This document shows, one piece after another, positions 1 to 7,395 of a stretch of DNA of 20,593 bases. Position numbers and translations under genes: made by a program. The notes beneath the pieces were generated by a model. The model worked only from the letters and a program-made list of their open reading frames with translations. It was not told the origin of the DNA and ran no database searches. Location of the stretch: positions 1 to 20,593 of the forward strand of contig JAJYZY010000036.1 of assembly GCA_021799715.1 (NCBI GenBank). Direction: 5' to 3'. The first letter of the stretch is position 1. Every line of letters begins with the position of its first letter. The stretch is from Planctomycetota bacterium. Its GTDB lineage: Bacteria > Planctomycetota > Phycisphaerae > WQYP01.

Positions 1-832
1 CTCCAACACCAACAAACATCTCAACAAAATCCGATCCGCTGATGGAGAAGAACGGTGCCTCGGCCTCGCCGGCGATGGCTTTGGCGAGCAAAGTTTTTCC
101 CACTCCCGGCGGACCAACCAGCAAAACGCCGCGCGGAATGCGCCCGCCCAATCGCTGGAACTTCTTGGGATTTTTCAAAAAGTCAACAATTTCCGCCAGT
201 TCCTCTTTGGCTTCATCAATACCCGCAACATCACTGAAGGTAATATTGGTAAGTTCCTTGGACATCATGCGGTGGCGCGAGCGGCCAAAATTTCCCAACA
301 TACTCATGCCGCCGCCCGCGGAACGAAACTGCCGCGATACCAGGAAATAGACGATTGCAAAGACCAGAATGAACGGCAGATAATCCACGAGAAAGATATT
401 GAGAAAATCGTTGGACTTCTTATAGTTGAAATTCGGTACCGCATATTGATGCGATTGCGTTTCCAGAATCGCCCAGCCGTTGCCGTCCAACGCCGTGCGC
501 GGAATATTGGTTTTCTCCCGCAGGCTGCTGTTGGTCGGCGACCCGGGCGCAATGGCCTTGAGCTTGAAATCAATTTGACCATCGCTGTAGACCACCAGCG
601 ATTTGATATTTTTATGCCGCAACGCGCTGTAGAATGTCCCGGAATCCACCGTCTGGGCACCACCGGGGTGTTGCATTAATATCAGGGCAAATACCACCAG
701 GCACAAAATAACCAGCCAGCCGAGCATACTGCGGCTGAATCTGAAATTATTGTTGTCACGACCGGGCTTGTTATTGCCGGAGCCACCTTCACGCGAAGGG
801 CCTCTTGAAGGGTCTTGCTGCGAATCCGCCAT
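1..832 (-). CDS. ftsH: ATP-dependent zinc metalloprotease FtsH, N-terminal 277 residues (cut by window edge)
   Basis: FtsH is a membrane-anchored AAA+ protease that unfolds and degrades misfolded membrane proteins and regulatory substrates. Reading from the ATG at 832 there is a polar, Gly/Asn-rich N-terminus (residues 1-35), a first membrane segment at about 37-54, a periplasmic loop at about 55-142, and a second membrane segment at about 143-165. The AAA linker and domain follow, with the motif [15 protein letters not shown] near 198-212 and Walker A GPPGVGKT at 240-247. The frame is open to base 1, so Walker B, the SRH region and the HEXXH zinc protease domain lie outside the window. The start is supported by a GAGGAA-type ribosome site at about 838-843 and by the usual FtsH spacing to the first membrane helix. 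It appears to have its own promoter, with a perfect TATAAT box at 893-898. Confidence 0.96.
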   Translation of the reverse strand, partial: MADSQQDPSRGPSREGGSGNNKPGRDNNNFRFSRSMLGWLVILCLVVFALILMQHPGGAQTVDSGTFYSALRHKNIKSLVVYSDGQIDFKLKAIAPGSPTNSSLREKTNIPRTALDGNGWAILETQSHQYAVPNFNYKKSNDFLNIFLVDYLPFILVFAIVYFLVSRQFRSAGGGMSMLGNFGRSRHRMMSKELTNITFSDVAGIDEAKEELAEIVDFLKNPKKFQRLGGRIPRGVLLVGPPGVGKTLLAKAIAGEAEAPFFSISGSDFVEMFVGVG

Positions 833-1132
833 GAAATTTCCTCATACAGGGCGACCAGTCGAATCATTCCGCCGGGAGCGCCGTTCTCAATCATTATAGT
901 CGGTAATGACAGGAAAATGGAACAGATAATGTGATAAAAACGGACCGGGGAGCTTTTCAGGCTGAAAAACAAGCCGCCGGCCGCGAATTTACTCCTGATT
1001 CCAGACCTCAATTTTTCCCATCACCATGCCCATTTTGAATACTGATTTTTCAGGGGATACGGGACTTGCAACTAAATATTCCGCCAACTCCAACGCTCTG
1101 ATTCAAACGCACGGCGCGGAGCCGGGGCATTT
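833..1132. other. Intergenic region between the c-di-GMP gene and ftsH
   Basis: This 300-bp gap separates two minus-strand genes. It holds the candidate ftsH promoter (about 893-922) and, upstream of that, a short AT-rich inverted repeat at 954-968 (TTTTCA, 3-nt loop, TGAAAA) with A/T runs on both sides. The repeat could be a weak terminator for the preceding gene. I found no convincing coding frame or RNA gene. The open frame across 682-1011 is antisense or out-of-frame noise overlapping ftsH. Confidence 0.5.
893..922 (-). promoter_or_regulatory. Candidate sigma70-type promoter of ftsH
   Basis: On the minus strand, TATAAT (893-898) is a perfect -10 hexamer. The best -35 is the poor TTCCAT (917-922) at 18-bp spacing. 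Transcription would start near 886, giving a leader of about 54 nt before the ftsH ATG. The -10 box is the main support. Confidence 0.45.
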
Positions 1133-3922
1133 TCAGCTTGCAACCTGTTCAAGTTCCGGCCTGACAGTGCCGGCAAGTCCACGATGGGCTTGAATGTGAC
1201 ACAGCGTTTGCAGCAGATTTAACGTCTTCCGATCCACATCCGCGATCATGGCATCAGACAATGTGCCGGATTCCACCAGCACCCTGTTGGCTTTCACAAA
1301 CACCCGGTGCCAGGCGATGTCCTGCTTTAACGTTTTGTCGATAAACGCAACCGGACTGGACAAGCCGCGCAGTGATTTTTCCAACGCGATACTCAACTGG
1401 CTCCGCGCAACCGGGCCGCGCCGCCCCGATCGGCCGCCGGCATGCGTGTCATCAAGATTATTATTTGGGCGCAGCGCGCGCAGGTCCGCGAGCAATCGAA
1501 GATGCGGCAAAATCATGGGCAAGGCTTTATCCAGCAACGGAAAGTTACCGGCGTGCGTCCAAAGGGTCGGTGGCTTCCAATTGCTTAGCCATTGCAACAT
1601 TTCATCAGCGGGCATGGGCTTGGCAATGGCATATCCCTGGGCCATGGTGCCCAGCCCACTGGCCATGAGAACCAGCCCTAATTCCGGACTTTCCACGCCT
1701 TCCGCCACCAGTTCCCGGCGGGTAATGCGGCAAAATTCAGATAAGGATGTGATAATGGCGTGATTTTCATACCGCGTCCAAAGTCCGCGGACAAATCGCT
1801 GATCAATTTTTACCGCGTAGCATTCGATGCGTTCCAGGTGAACCAGCGACGAGGCCCCCGTGCCGAAATCATCAAGCAGAACCGACAATCCAAGTTTGCG
1901 AGCGCCGGTAAGAAAGTCATCCAGATCATTGAGGTCGCGTTCCGCCGCGCTTTCCAGAATTTCCAGATGCAGCCGTCCCCGCGCGTGGGGATATTGATTC
2001 AGCAGGCCTTCCAAAAATCCCAGACTTTTATGATCGCGGAGAAATATCGGGGCGAGATTCACCGATACCGGCACCGCCAGCGCTGTGCCGTGCCATTTCT
2101 CAATTTGCGCGCAGGCCTGTTGCAGGACGCGGCGATCAAAGGTCAACAAATGATGGGTGCCCTCAATGGCGGAGAGAAATTCGACGGGGCTGAGTATCTT
2201 GCCGTCCCGCTTCACGCGTGACAATGCCTCCATGCCGCGCAATTTCCCGGTGCGCAAATCGACCATCGGTTGGAAGTAGAGCACCGGATCCTGATCTTTG
2301 AGATAATTAATCAGAAATTCCCGCACCTCTTCCTTGCGGCGCATTTCGCTTTCCATTGTGTGGTTAAAGAAATTGTACCGGTCTTTACCGGCACCTTTCG
2401 CCTCATAAAGTGCAATATCCGCATGGCGCAACAAGTCCTGCGGGGTGGCATCATCCATGGGGAATAACGTCAGACCCAGGCTGCCGCTGATGCCCGTATG
2501 CGTTTGCCCGCCGATGACAAACGGGCGATGAATTTCCGCCAGGAGCCGGTCAATAATAGGCAGCACGACAGAATCACATTCCAGGCCCGGTAAAACAATC
2601 AGAAATTCATCCCCGCCGAGTCGCGCCAGCGTATCGCTGTCACGTATGCAGGGCCGCAGCCGTTCCGCGACGGTCTGCAGCAGCACATCACCGGCACCAT
2701 GGCCATATAAGTCATTGATCTGTTTGAAACCATCAAGGTCAAGAATTCCCACCGCCATCAAGCGCTGCCGCCGCCGCGCATCGGCTGCGCCCTGGGCAAG
2801 CCGATCCAGGGCCAACTCCCGATTCGGCAGTCCGGTCAACATGTCATGCGTGGCCTGATGGGAAATTTGCCGCTGTTCATCCCGGCGTTTCAGGCCAAAA
2901 GCTAAATCCTCCGCAAAGCGGGTCAACAAATCCCGCTCGCGCGGACCAAATGCCATGCAATGATCTTCATACAACACCAGAACCGCTTCAACGCGACCGG
3001 CAATTCGCACGGGAACCGCCGCCAAAGACTGCAGGCCGTATCTGGCGGCTGCGGCCCGCCACGGTGCCATGCGGGTATCGGTTACAAAATCGTTGACCAC
3101 CACGATTTCACCCCTCCGCCATGCTTCCGCGGCTGGACCGCGTCCCGTTTCATCACGACGATCCGCTGAAATAGGTGCCTGCCCGAGCGCTTCGCCGACG
3201 AACGCGGAAGCTCGCCCGGCGTGTGCCATTGACTCAATAACATCGCCCTGCCGCACGCCCACCCACGCCAGGGGAAAGCCCCCCTGTTGCGTGGCCGCCG
3301 TGCAAAAGGCCGCGAAAAAGCCCTCGTGGCCCCCGATCACCGCGCGCTGAACAGCGGCCAATGCATCATAAAGCCGCGTCATGCGTCGGGCCTGCTTCTG
3401 GGCCTCACCACTTTCCATTGCCAGAGCCAGCATTTCGGCCAGCAACCGCAGGCCTTGACGCTGCCAGCCCCGGGGCGGCATTTTCTGCGGTTGATCCCAC
3501 TCCAGTGCGAGGATACCTCTATTTTCAGCTTTGCGTCCATGCAATGGTGTGTACCACAATGATCGGGTTCCAGCCGCGATAAGTTCGGGAAGCGCATCGG
3601 CTTGTGTGGGATAATCACGAACAAATAGCTCGCGATTATCCACCAAACTTAACGTAGGTACGGCATGTTGGATGGGCATACGGACGTGCATGAGTTTGCC
3701 TTGGGCGGTATCGGGTAATCCATAAAAGTGGGAATATCGCCACCAACCATCACCATCCATGGTGGCTAATGCAGCCCCGCGCGCCGCCGCGGTCCACGCC
3801 GCGAGTGCTAAGGCTGATTGGACAAAATGATCCGGTTGCGTTGGCAAACGCCGGAGTTTTTTCCAGAATCGCGGATAAGTTGGTAATTCTTCAGGCATTG
3901 CATTTCCGCCGTGCCGGGTCAT
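1133..3922 (-). CDS. GAF-GAF-GGDEF-EAL c-di-GMP synthase/phosphodiesterase
   Basis: Probable bifunctional cyclic-di-GMP enzyme of 929 residues, with no predicted membrane segment, so likely cytosolic. The N-terminal region (about 30-170) looks like a divergent GAF domain. A clearer GAF domain lies at about 185-345. The GGDEF domain (about 350-520) has an intact GGDEF at 436-440 and an RxxD inhibitory I-site at 427-430, five residues upstream. The EAL domain (about 530-780) keeps E565 of EAL, N622, E654, DDFGTG at 684-689, K705 and E741 of EGVE. Both activities therefore look possible. The C-terminal 150 residues (about 780-929) are unrecognised and helical-looking. Two starts are plausible: 3922 (MTRHG) and 3898 (MPEEL). 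The second has GGCGGA about 8 nt upstream and fits the candidate promoter better. The flanking genes are far enough away that it is probably transcribed alone. Confidence 0.93.
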   Translation of the reverse strand: MTRHGGNAMPEELPTYPRFWKKLRRLPTQPDHFVQSALALAAWTAAARGAALATMDGDGWWRYSHFYGLPDTAQGKLMHVRMPIQHAVPTLSLVDNRELFVRDYPTQADALPELIAAGTRSLWYTPLHGRKAENRGILALEWDQPQKMPPRGWQRQGLRLLAEMLALAMESGEAQKQARRMTRLYDALAAVQRAVIGGHEGFFAAFCTAATQQGGFPLAWVGVRQGDVIESMAHAGRASAFVGEALGQAPISADRRDETGRGPAAEAWRRGEIVVVNDFVTDTRMAPWRAAAARYGLQSLAAVPVRIAGRVEAVLVLYEDHCMAFGPRERDLLTRFAEDLAFGLKRRDEQRQISHQATHDMLTGLPNRELALDRLAQGAADARRRQRLMAVGILDLDGFKQINDLYGHGAGDVLLQTVAERLRPCIRDSDTLARLGGDEFLIVLPGLECDSVVLPIIDRLLAEIHRPFVIGGQTHTGISGSLGLTLFPMDDATPQDLLRHADIALYEAKGAGKDRYNFFNHTMESEMRRKEEVREFLINYLKDQDPVLYFQPMVDLRTGKLRGMEALSRVKRDGKILSPVEFLSAIEGTHHLLTFDRRVLQQACAQIEKWHGTALAVPVSVNLAPIFLRDHKSLGFLEGLLNQYPHARGRLHLEILESAAERDLNDLDDFLTGARKLGLSVLLDDFGTGASSLVHLERIECYAVKIDQRFVRGLWTRYENHAIITSLSEFCRITRRELVAEGVESPELGLVLMASGLGTMAQGYAIAKPMPADEMLQWLSNWKPPTLWTHAGNFPLLDKALPMILPHLRLLADLRALRPNNNLDDTHAGGRSGRRGPVARSQLSIALEKSLRGLSSPVAFIDKTLKQDIAWHRVFVKANRVLVESGTLSDAMIADVDRKTLNLLQTLCHIQAHRGLAGTVRPELEQVAS

Positions 3923-3945
3923 AAAAATCAGCCCAGCCAGCCTAA

Positions 3946-3975
3946 GTTATCGGCTTAAACCGCGTGCAATTTCAA
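3946..3975 (-). promoter_or_regulatory. Weak candidate promoter of the GGDEF-EAL gene
   Basis: On the minus strand, TTGAAA (3970-3975, 5/6 to consensus) is followed after 18 bp by GATAAC (3946-3951, 4/6). Transcription would begin near 3939. That leaves only about 17 nt before the 3922 start but about 41 nt before the internal ATG at 3898, a mild argument for the latter. Confidence 0.3.
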
Positions 3976-4161
3976 TAATTCGCCAATTTCATCGCTTTTG
4001 TGCAACAAGGTCCGAAAACATGTAACCGCCCACGAGGCCGTAACCGTAGAAAATTAAAATACGATTGAATGATGAAGACATAATGGAACCATTTCGCAAA
4101 GATAGCTTAGCTCGGTGATCAATCGTTATACCGCCGCACCTATTGTTGGTGGGGGCATTAG

Positions 4162-4191
4162 CTCGATGCGGAAGCGTCGAGTTGGATGCGA
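4162..4191 (+). repeat. REP-like hairpin element, copy 1
   Basis: Bases 4162-4169 (CTCGATGC) pair with 4174-4181 (GCGTCGAG) around a GGAA loop, with one G-T wobble. The segment from 4165 matches the minus strand of 4287-4314 at about 21 of 27 positions with a one-base gap, so the two copies are inverted relative to each other, about 95 bp apart. A REP/BIME-type element is possible, but only one pair is visible here. Confidence 0.35.
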
Positions 4192-4286
4192 AATGTCGTG
4201 TGGATTTTTGCCGCAGCCAAGTGCGGCACGATTGACACCGACCGATTGTCTCGAATGAAATTGGATTTCGGTTACCGCACACCGCC

Positions 4287-4314
4287 CCGCGACCAACCAT
4301 GATGCTTCCGCATC
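4287..4314 (-). repeat. REP-like hairpin element, copy 2 (inverted)
   Basis: The minus strand reads GATGC-GGAA-GCATC at 4314-4301, a perfect 5-bp stem with the same loop as the copy at 4162-4181, then a similar GTTGG..GCG tail. It overlaps the stop codon of the deacetylase gene, so it could also affect the 3' end of the operon transcript. No T tract follows. Confidence 0.33.
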
Positions 4315-5077
4315 AGTTGCCGATCCGCGATTGGATCGCCGGCGTACCGACCGATGAAAAGGAAGTCAATTGTATTCCCAGTTGCTCAATGGCTTGGCGG
4401 ATAACAGGAGCACACAAAGTCTGCACCTCCAGCGGTCGCTGGTCACGGTAAGTGGAATTTAACTGGTCGTCCAGACCGGGATGACAACTTAATTCCGTAA
4501 TCCCAGGTTGAAGGGCGGCTAAGAGCTGGAGTAAATTTGATATCGAAATATTTTCCGGCATGGCACGCAAATGTTCATCCTGGCCATAGAACGCGCCCCA
4601 GAAACGCACCGTTGCGCTGTCGCCGCGCAGGACAATACCCATTAGCGCTGCCAGTTCACGCATGACCAGCTTTACCTGCTCCCGCTGATGCACATGCTGA
4701 TGCGAGTCCAGATGCGTGGGATTGCGTCCCATTAATTTTCTGAATTCATCAAGCTGGCGGTTAACTTCATCCCGCACCGCCAGCGCATTATCTAAAGGAA
4801 CCACGAATTGCGTTTGCACCCACTGATCTTCCTGCAGTTGCCATTCACCAAGATCGACATGCAATCCGACACTTAATGCCAGATCGCCGGCGGCATAATC
4901 AGCCGCGTGCCGCGCCGCCGGCGCGCGCACCATCAGGCTGGCGCTGGTAAGTACACCTTGTTGGCGACATTGTATAATACCGCGGTTGGTCTGGATGCTT
5001 AAGCCAAAATCATCGGCATTGATAATTAATTTCCGCGGTACCGAACCACGATTGACGGAATCTTGAGAATTCAGCAT
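4313..5077 (-). CDS. YdjC/ChbG-family carbohydrate deacetylase
   Basis: A 254-residue member of the YdjC/ChbG (HpnK-related) family, metal-dependent enzymes that remove N-acetyl groups from small saccharides or glycolipids. Seen: the family opening RKLIINADDFGLS with the Asp pair at 22-23, then GLHVDLGE (H73), DSHQHVH at 124-130 and SCHPG (H199), which together supply the expected metal-binding and catalytic residues. The frame could open further upstream, but the ATG at 5077 fits best: it overlaps the stop of the preceding glycosyltransferase in ATGCTGA and begins about 14 residues before the conserved core. No strong ribosome site is visible, so translation probably depends on coupling. As the last gene of the six-gene operon it likely modifies the same glycan. 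The substrate is unknown. Confidence 0.88.
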   Translation of the reverse strand: MLNSQDSVNRGSVPRKLIINADDFGLSIQTNRGIIQCRQQGVLTSASLMVRAPAARHAADYAAGDLALSVGLHVDLGEWQLQEDQWVQTQFVVPLDNALAVRDEVNRQLDEFRKLMGRNPTHLDSHQHVHQREQVKLVMRELAALMGIVLRGDSATVRFWGAFYGQDEHLRAMPENISISNLLQLLAALQPGITELSCHPGLDDQLNSTYRDQRPLEVQTLCAPVIRQAIEQLGIQLTSFSSVGTPAIQSRIGN

Positions 5078-6240
5078 CCGATCAGATCCATAACATTCTT
5101 CAGCACTTTTTCCGCGGCAAAATATTCCGCGGCAATTTCCCGCGCCGCGCGGCAATGGCCGGAATAATCCGATTCAATGGCATCCACGGCAGCTAAAATA
5201 TCATCCATTGTCTGAAAAGAAAACAATCCCTTCCCGGTGGGCAAATGGTTGCTGAAACCGGTCTCCTGATTTATCACCGGCCGCCCCGCCGCCAGATAGC
5301 ACGCGCTGCGATCACTGAACCACCCGCTTTTCAGGCGAATGTTCTGATCCTTTGCCACGGTGAATTCGCCGCGCGATTGGCGGATGTACTGGTTGTAGCG
5401 CGACAGATTGCGGGAGATATGCACAGGATCGGCGACACCCCATCCGTTGGTTTCAAGCGTTGATCTTATATCGGCATCAACATCACTGGCGAGTTCAAAC
5501 GGCACCGATCTTCGGCGCGGCAAGTCCATGATTTTTACAAATTCGCGGTCCTTGGACCAGTAATAGGTTTCGCCGTTGTATACAATATCCTTTCCTTTAT
5601 TTCGCCATGTTGCAATGGTGTTATACGCGGCGTTGTTTAATGGCGGAAGTGGATCCCATAAATCCAGCAACACCGGTTGGCGCGTGGGCCGCCAGTTGTA
5701 GCGTCCTACCGGCAGCAGACAGTCCGGACAGCCGAGATTTTCCCCGTAAGTGAAGTGATGCGTATATTGGTCCAGCGTTGCGATTGTGCGCGGATTTCCC
5801 TGTGCAACCTGAATCTGTGATTCCACAGGATCGGTTTCCAGATAGACCCGAACCGGGCATTGCAGGTGCTCTTGCCGCAAATCCTGCGCTCCGGTTACGT
5901 TGATCATGACATCGGCGGTTTGGTACAACTCCATAATCTGAGCTTCAGTCATTCCAAAGCATTTTCCACCCTCATAACAACCACGAAACGCCCAGCGGTC
6001 GGCCAATCCGTAAGCCCGCAGCACCGGCTCGACGGCGGCAATGTTCGCCTGCGCATCGGGGGAACAATCCCGCAAGTTCGGATCATAAATCCACCGCGCC
6101 GAGTCTTCCACGTAATAGGGATCGTATCCGAGCTTGCGCAGGCCCAGCATAAAATGCAAAAATTGATAGGTAACCCCTGCCAGCGGATACCAGAACAGAA
6201 TTCCGAATACAACGATTCTGGGTTTAGATTTTTCAGTCAA
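5071..6240 (-). CDS. GT-B-like glycosyltransferase, TTG start
   Basis: A 389-residue protein resembling family 1/CgeB-like glycosyltransferases. The N-terminus (IVVFGILFWYPLAGVTYQFLHFMLGLRKLGYD, about 9-40, read here as two stretches IVVFGILFWYPL and LHFMLGLRKLGYD) looks like a Rossmann strand followed by the 'locate the partner, nearby helix' pattern of GT-B folds. The C-terminal part has LAAGRPVINQETGF (316-329), then a Gly-rich turn and a helical tail typical of the nucleotide-sugar half. The frame is open back to 6414, but that extension overlaps the whole end of the upstream gene. TTG at 6240 is preceded by a perfect AGGAGG six bases upstream and overlaps the upstream stop codon by 8 nt, so I take it as the start. 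The role in saccharide assembly is inferred from fold and context; donor and acceptor are unknown. Confidence 0.78.
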   Translation of the reverse strand: MTEKSKPRIVVFGILFWYPLAGVTYQFLHFMLGLRKLGYDPYYVEDSARWIYDPNLRDCSPDAQANIAAVEPVLRAYGLADRWAFRGCYEGGKCFGMTEAQIMELYQTADVMINVTGAQDLRQEHLQCPVRVYLETDPVESQIQVAQGNPRTIATLDQYTHHFTYGENLGCPDCLLPVGRYNWRPTRQPVLLDLWDPLPPLNNAAYNTIATWRNKGKDIVYNGETYYWSKDREFVKIMDLPRRRSVPFELASDVDADIRSTLETNGWGVADPVHISRNLSRYNQYIRQSRGEFTVAKDQNIRLKSGWFSDRSACYLAAGRPVINQETGFSNHLPTGKGLFSFQTMDDILAAVDAIESDYSGHCRAAREIAAEYFAAEKVLKNVMDLIGC

Positions 6241-6826
6241 CCCCGTCCTCCTTTTCCCGCAATGCGCGGATAATACGAGCCGGATTGCCAGCGGCAACGC
6301 AATATGCCGGAATATTCCGATCCACCACTGAACGAGCTCCAATGATACTGCCATCGCCAATGTGAACACCCGGCAAAATGCAGCAATCAAAGCCAATCCA
6401 TACATTGTTGCCAATGGTTACCGGGCGCGGTTGAACGGGCCTCAACACTTGCCGATCGCGCGTGGCCGCATACGCTTCCAGCATTCTACGACGCGATGAT
6501 GCATCTTCCGCGGCACGAAAATTATCCATGATCACAACATTCCATGATAGCAGACAGTGTGTGCCGATCGTGACGCTCTGATCACAGATCAGCCACAAGC
6601 CATTGAGCAACGTAAATGCGCCAACGGCCAACGTCGCGTGAGGCCCCATGTCAAACATGCAGCGCATAAACGCTGAACTGTTTTCCCCCAGCACCACGGC
6701 CGCATTCCGTCGGCTGCGGCATAAGTGAAAACTGTAGGACGTTTCCACATAGGCTCCGTCACCCAAGAGCACGTTCTCCGGAATGCCGCCGGAATGCCAA
6801 TCTCCGGGTATGGTGCGGAGTGTCAT
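6233..6826 (-). CDS. Hexapeptide-repeat (LbH) acyltransferase 2
   Basis: A 197-residue protein with a left-handed beta-helix built from imperfect hexapeptide repeats. The clearest run is VTIGNNVWIGFDCCILPGV.. (about 136-154), then IGDGSIIGARSVV and the closing AAGNPARII (178-186) characteristic of xenobiotic/sugar O-acetyltransferases. In this family it would transfer an acetyl or other short acyl group from CoA to a sugar hydroxyl. Compared with its neighbour, the loop that normally carries the catalytic His (DSDFHP type) here reads MDNFRAAED and has no His, so activity is uncertain. The frame extends to 6913, but ATG at 6826 follows GGAGG at 4 nt and overlaps the previous stop as ATGA, so it is the likely start. 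Its own stop is overlapped by the downstream TTG gene. Confidence 0.85.
   Translation of the reverse strand: MTLRTIPGDWHSGGIPENVLLGDGAYVETSYSFHLCRSRRNAAVVLGENSSAFMRCMFDMGPHATLAVGAFTLLNGLWLICDQSVTIGTHCLLSWNVVIMDNFRAAEDASSRRRMLEAYAATRDRQVLRPVQPRPVTIGNNVWIGFDCCILPGVHIGDGSIIGARSVVDRNIPAYCVAAGNPARIIRALREKEDGVD
6247..6252 (-). promoter_or_regulatory. Ribosome binding site that fixes the TTG start at 6240
   Basis: AGGAGG on the minus strand lies six bases before TTG (6240-6238), inside the last codons of the upstream acyltransferase gene. This ideal site is the main reason for choosing TTG over the in-frame ATG at 6414. Confidence 0.8.
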
Positions 6827-7395
6827 AAAGCCTCCACAACCCGGGCGGGGTTGCCGGCCACCTTCGCTTGTGCCGGCACGTCGCGCGTTACCACGCTGCC
6901 CGGCGCAATCCATGCGCCCCGACCGACATGCACACCCTTAAAAATTGTCACATTCGGGCCGATCCATACATCATCGTCTATGACAACCACGCTAGTGCGT
7001 ACCGGCGGTCTGGCGATTCCGCGGCCGGCGGGCGAGCAGGCAACCGCATCCGCAATTCTCTGCGCCGGAACTATGGGATGGAAGTCGCTGTCAGCTATAA
7101 CCGTATTCCATCCGATGAGAACATAGTTGCCAATGGTAATCGATAAGTCGGACATCAGAATGGCACTGGTAAAACAGCAGTAATTGCCGATGTTCATTCG
7201 GCCTCCCGGCCCCACGGAAAATTGAACCCCATCCATGGTTGCATGATTCCCGATAACCAGTGCATCCGGAGCCTGTCCGCGAAACCGGCGGAACGCGGCC
7301 ACTCCGATTATCTGTGTATTTTCGCCGACTTGAACTCCCGGTGGCAATGGGCCGCCATCCCACGCCGGTGCACATTGCTTCGATTCCGCGTTCAT
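6823..7395 (-). CDS. Hexapeptide-repeat (LbH) acyltransferase 1
   Basis: A 190-residue left-handed beta-helix acyltransferase of the sugar O-acetyltransferase type. Hexapeptide turns are visible through MNIGNYCCF (67-75), ITIGNYVLIGWNTVI (86-100) and VVIDDDVWIGPNVTI (137-151), ending in IAPGSVVTRDVP and VAGNPARVV. A His in DSDFHPI (H106) sits where the family places its catalytic base, between two beta-helix coils and next to an external loop (about 108-135). It probably O-acetylates the glycan made by this operon. ATG 7395 overlaps the exporter stop codon as ATGA and has GGAGG 4 nt upstream. Confidence 0.9.
   Translation of the reverse strand: MNAESKQCAPAWDGGPLPPGVQVGENTQIIGVAAFRRFRGQAPDALVIGNHATMDGVQFSVGPGGRMNIGNYCCFTSAILMSDLSITIGNYVLIGWNTVIADSDFHPIVPAQRIADAVACSPAGRGIARPPVRTSVVVIDDDVWIGPNVTIFKGVHVGRGAWIAPGSVVTRDVPAQAKVAGNPARVVEAL

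Larger units (their letters stand above)
3923..4312. other. Intergenic region between the glycan operon and the c-di-GMP gene
   Basis: This 390-bp gap contains a weak candidate promoter for the c-di-GMP gene (3946-3975) and two inverted copies of a short hairpin-forming sequence (4162-4191 and 4287-4314). It also has a small hydrophobic minus-strand frame at 3989-4081 (30 codons from ATG, no visible ribosome site) that I do not accept as a gene. There is no T-tracted terminator after the deacetylase gene, although the hairpin at 4301-4314 overlaps its stop codon. Confidence 0.5.

Noticed and set aside
5078..5155. N-terminal extension of the YdjC-type deacetylase
   Set aside because: It lies inside the upstream glycosyltransferase gene, and the conserved core begins well after the overlapping ATG at 5077.
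6241..6414. N-terminal extension of the glycosyltransferase with an apparent signal-like hydrophobic segment
   Set aside because: It overlaps the acyltransferase coding region, and a perfect ribosome site lies just before TTG 6240.
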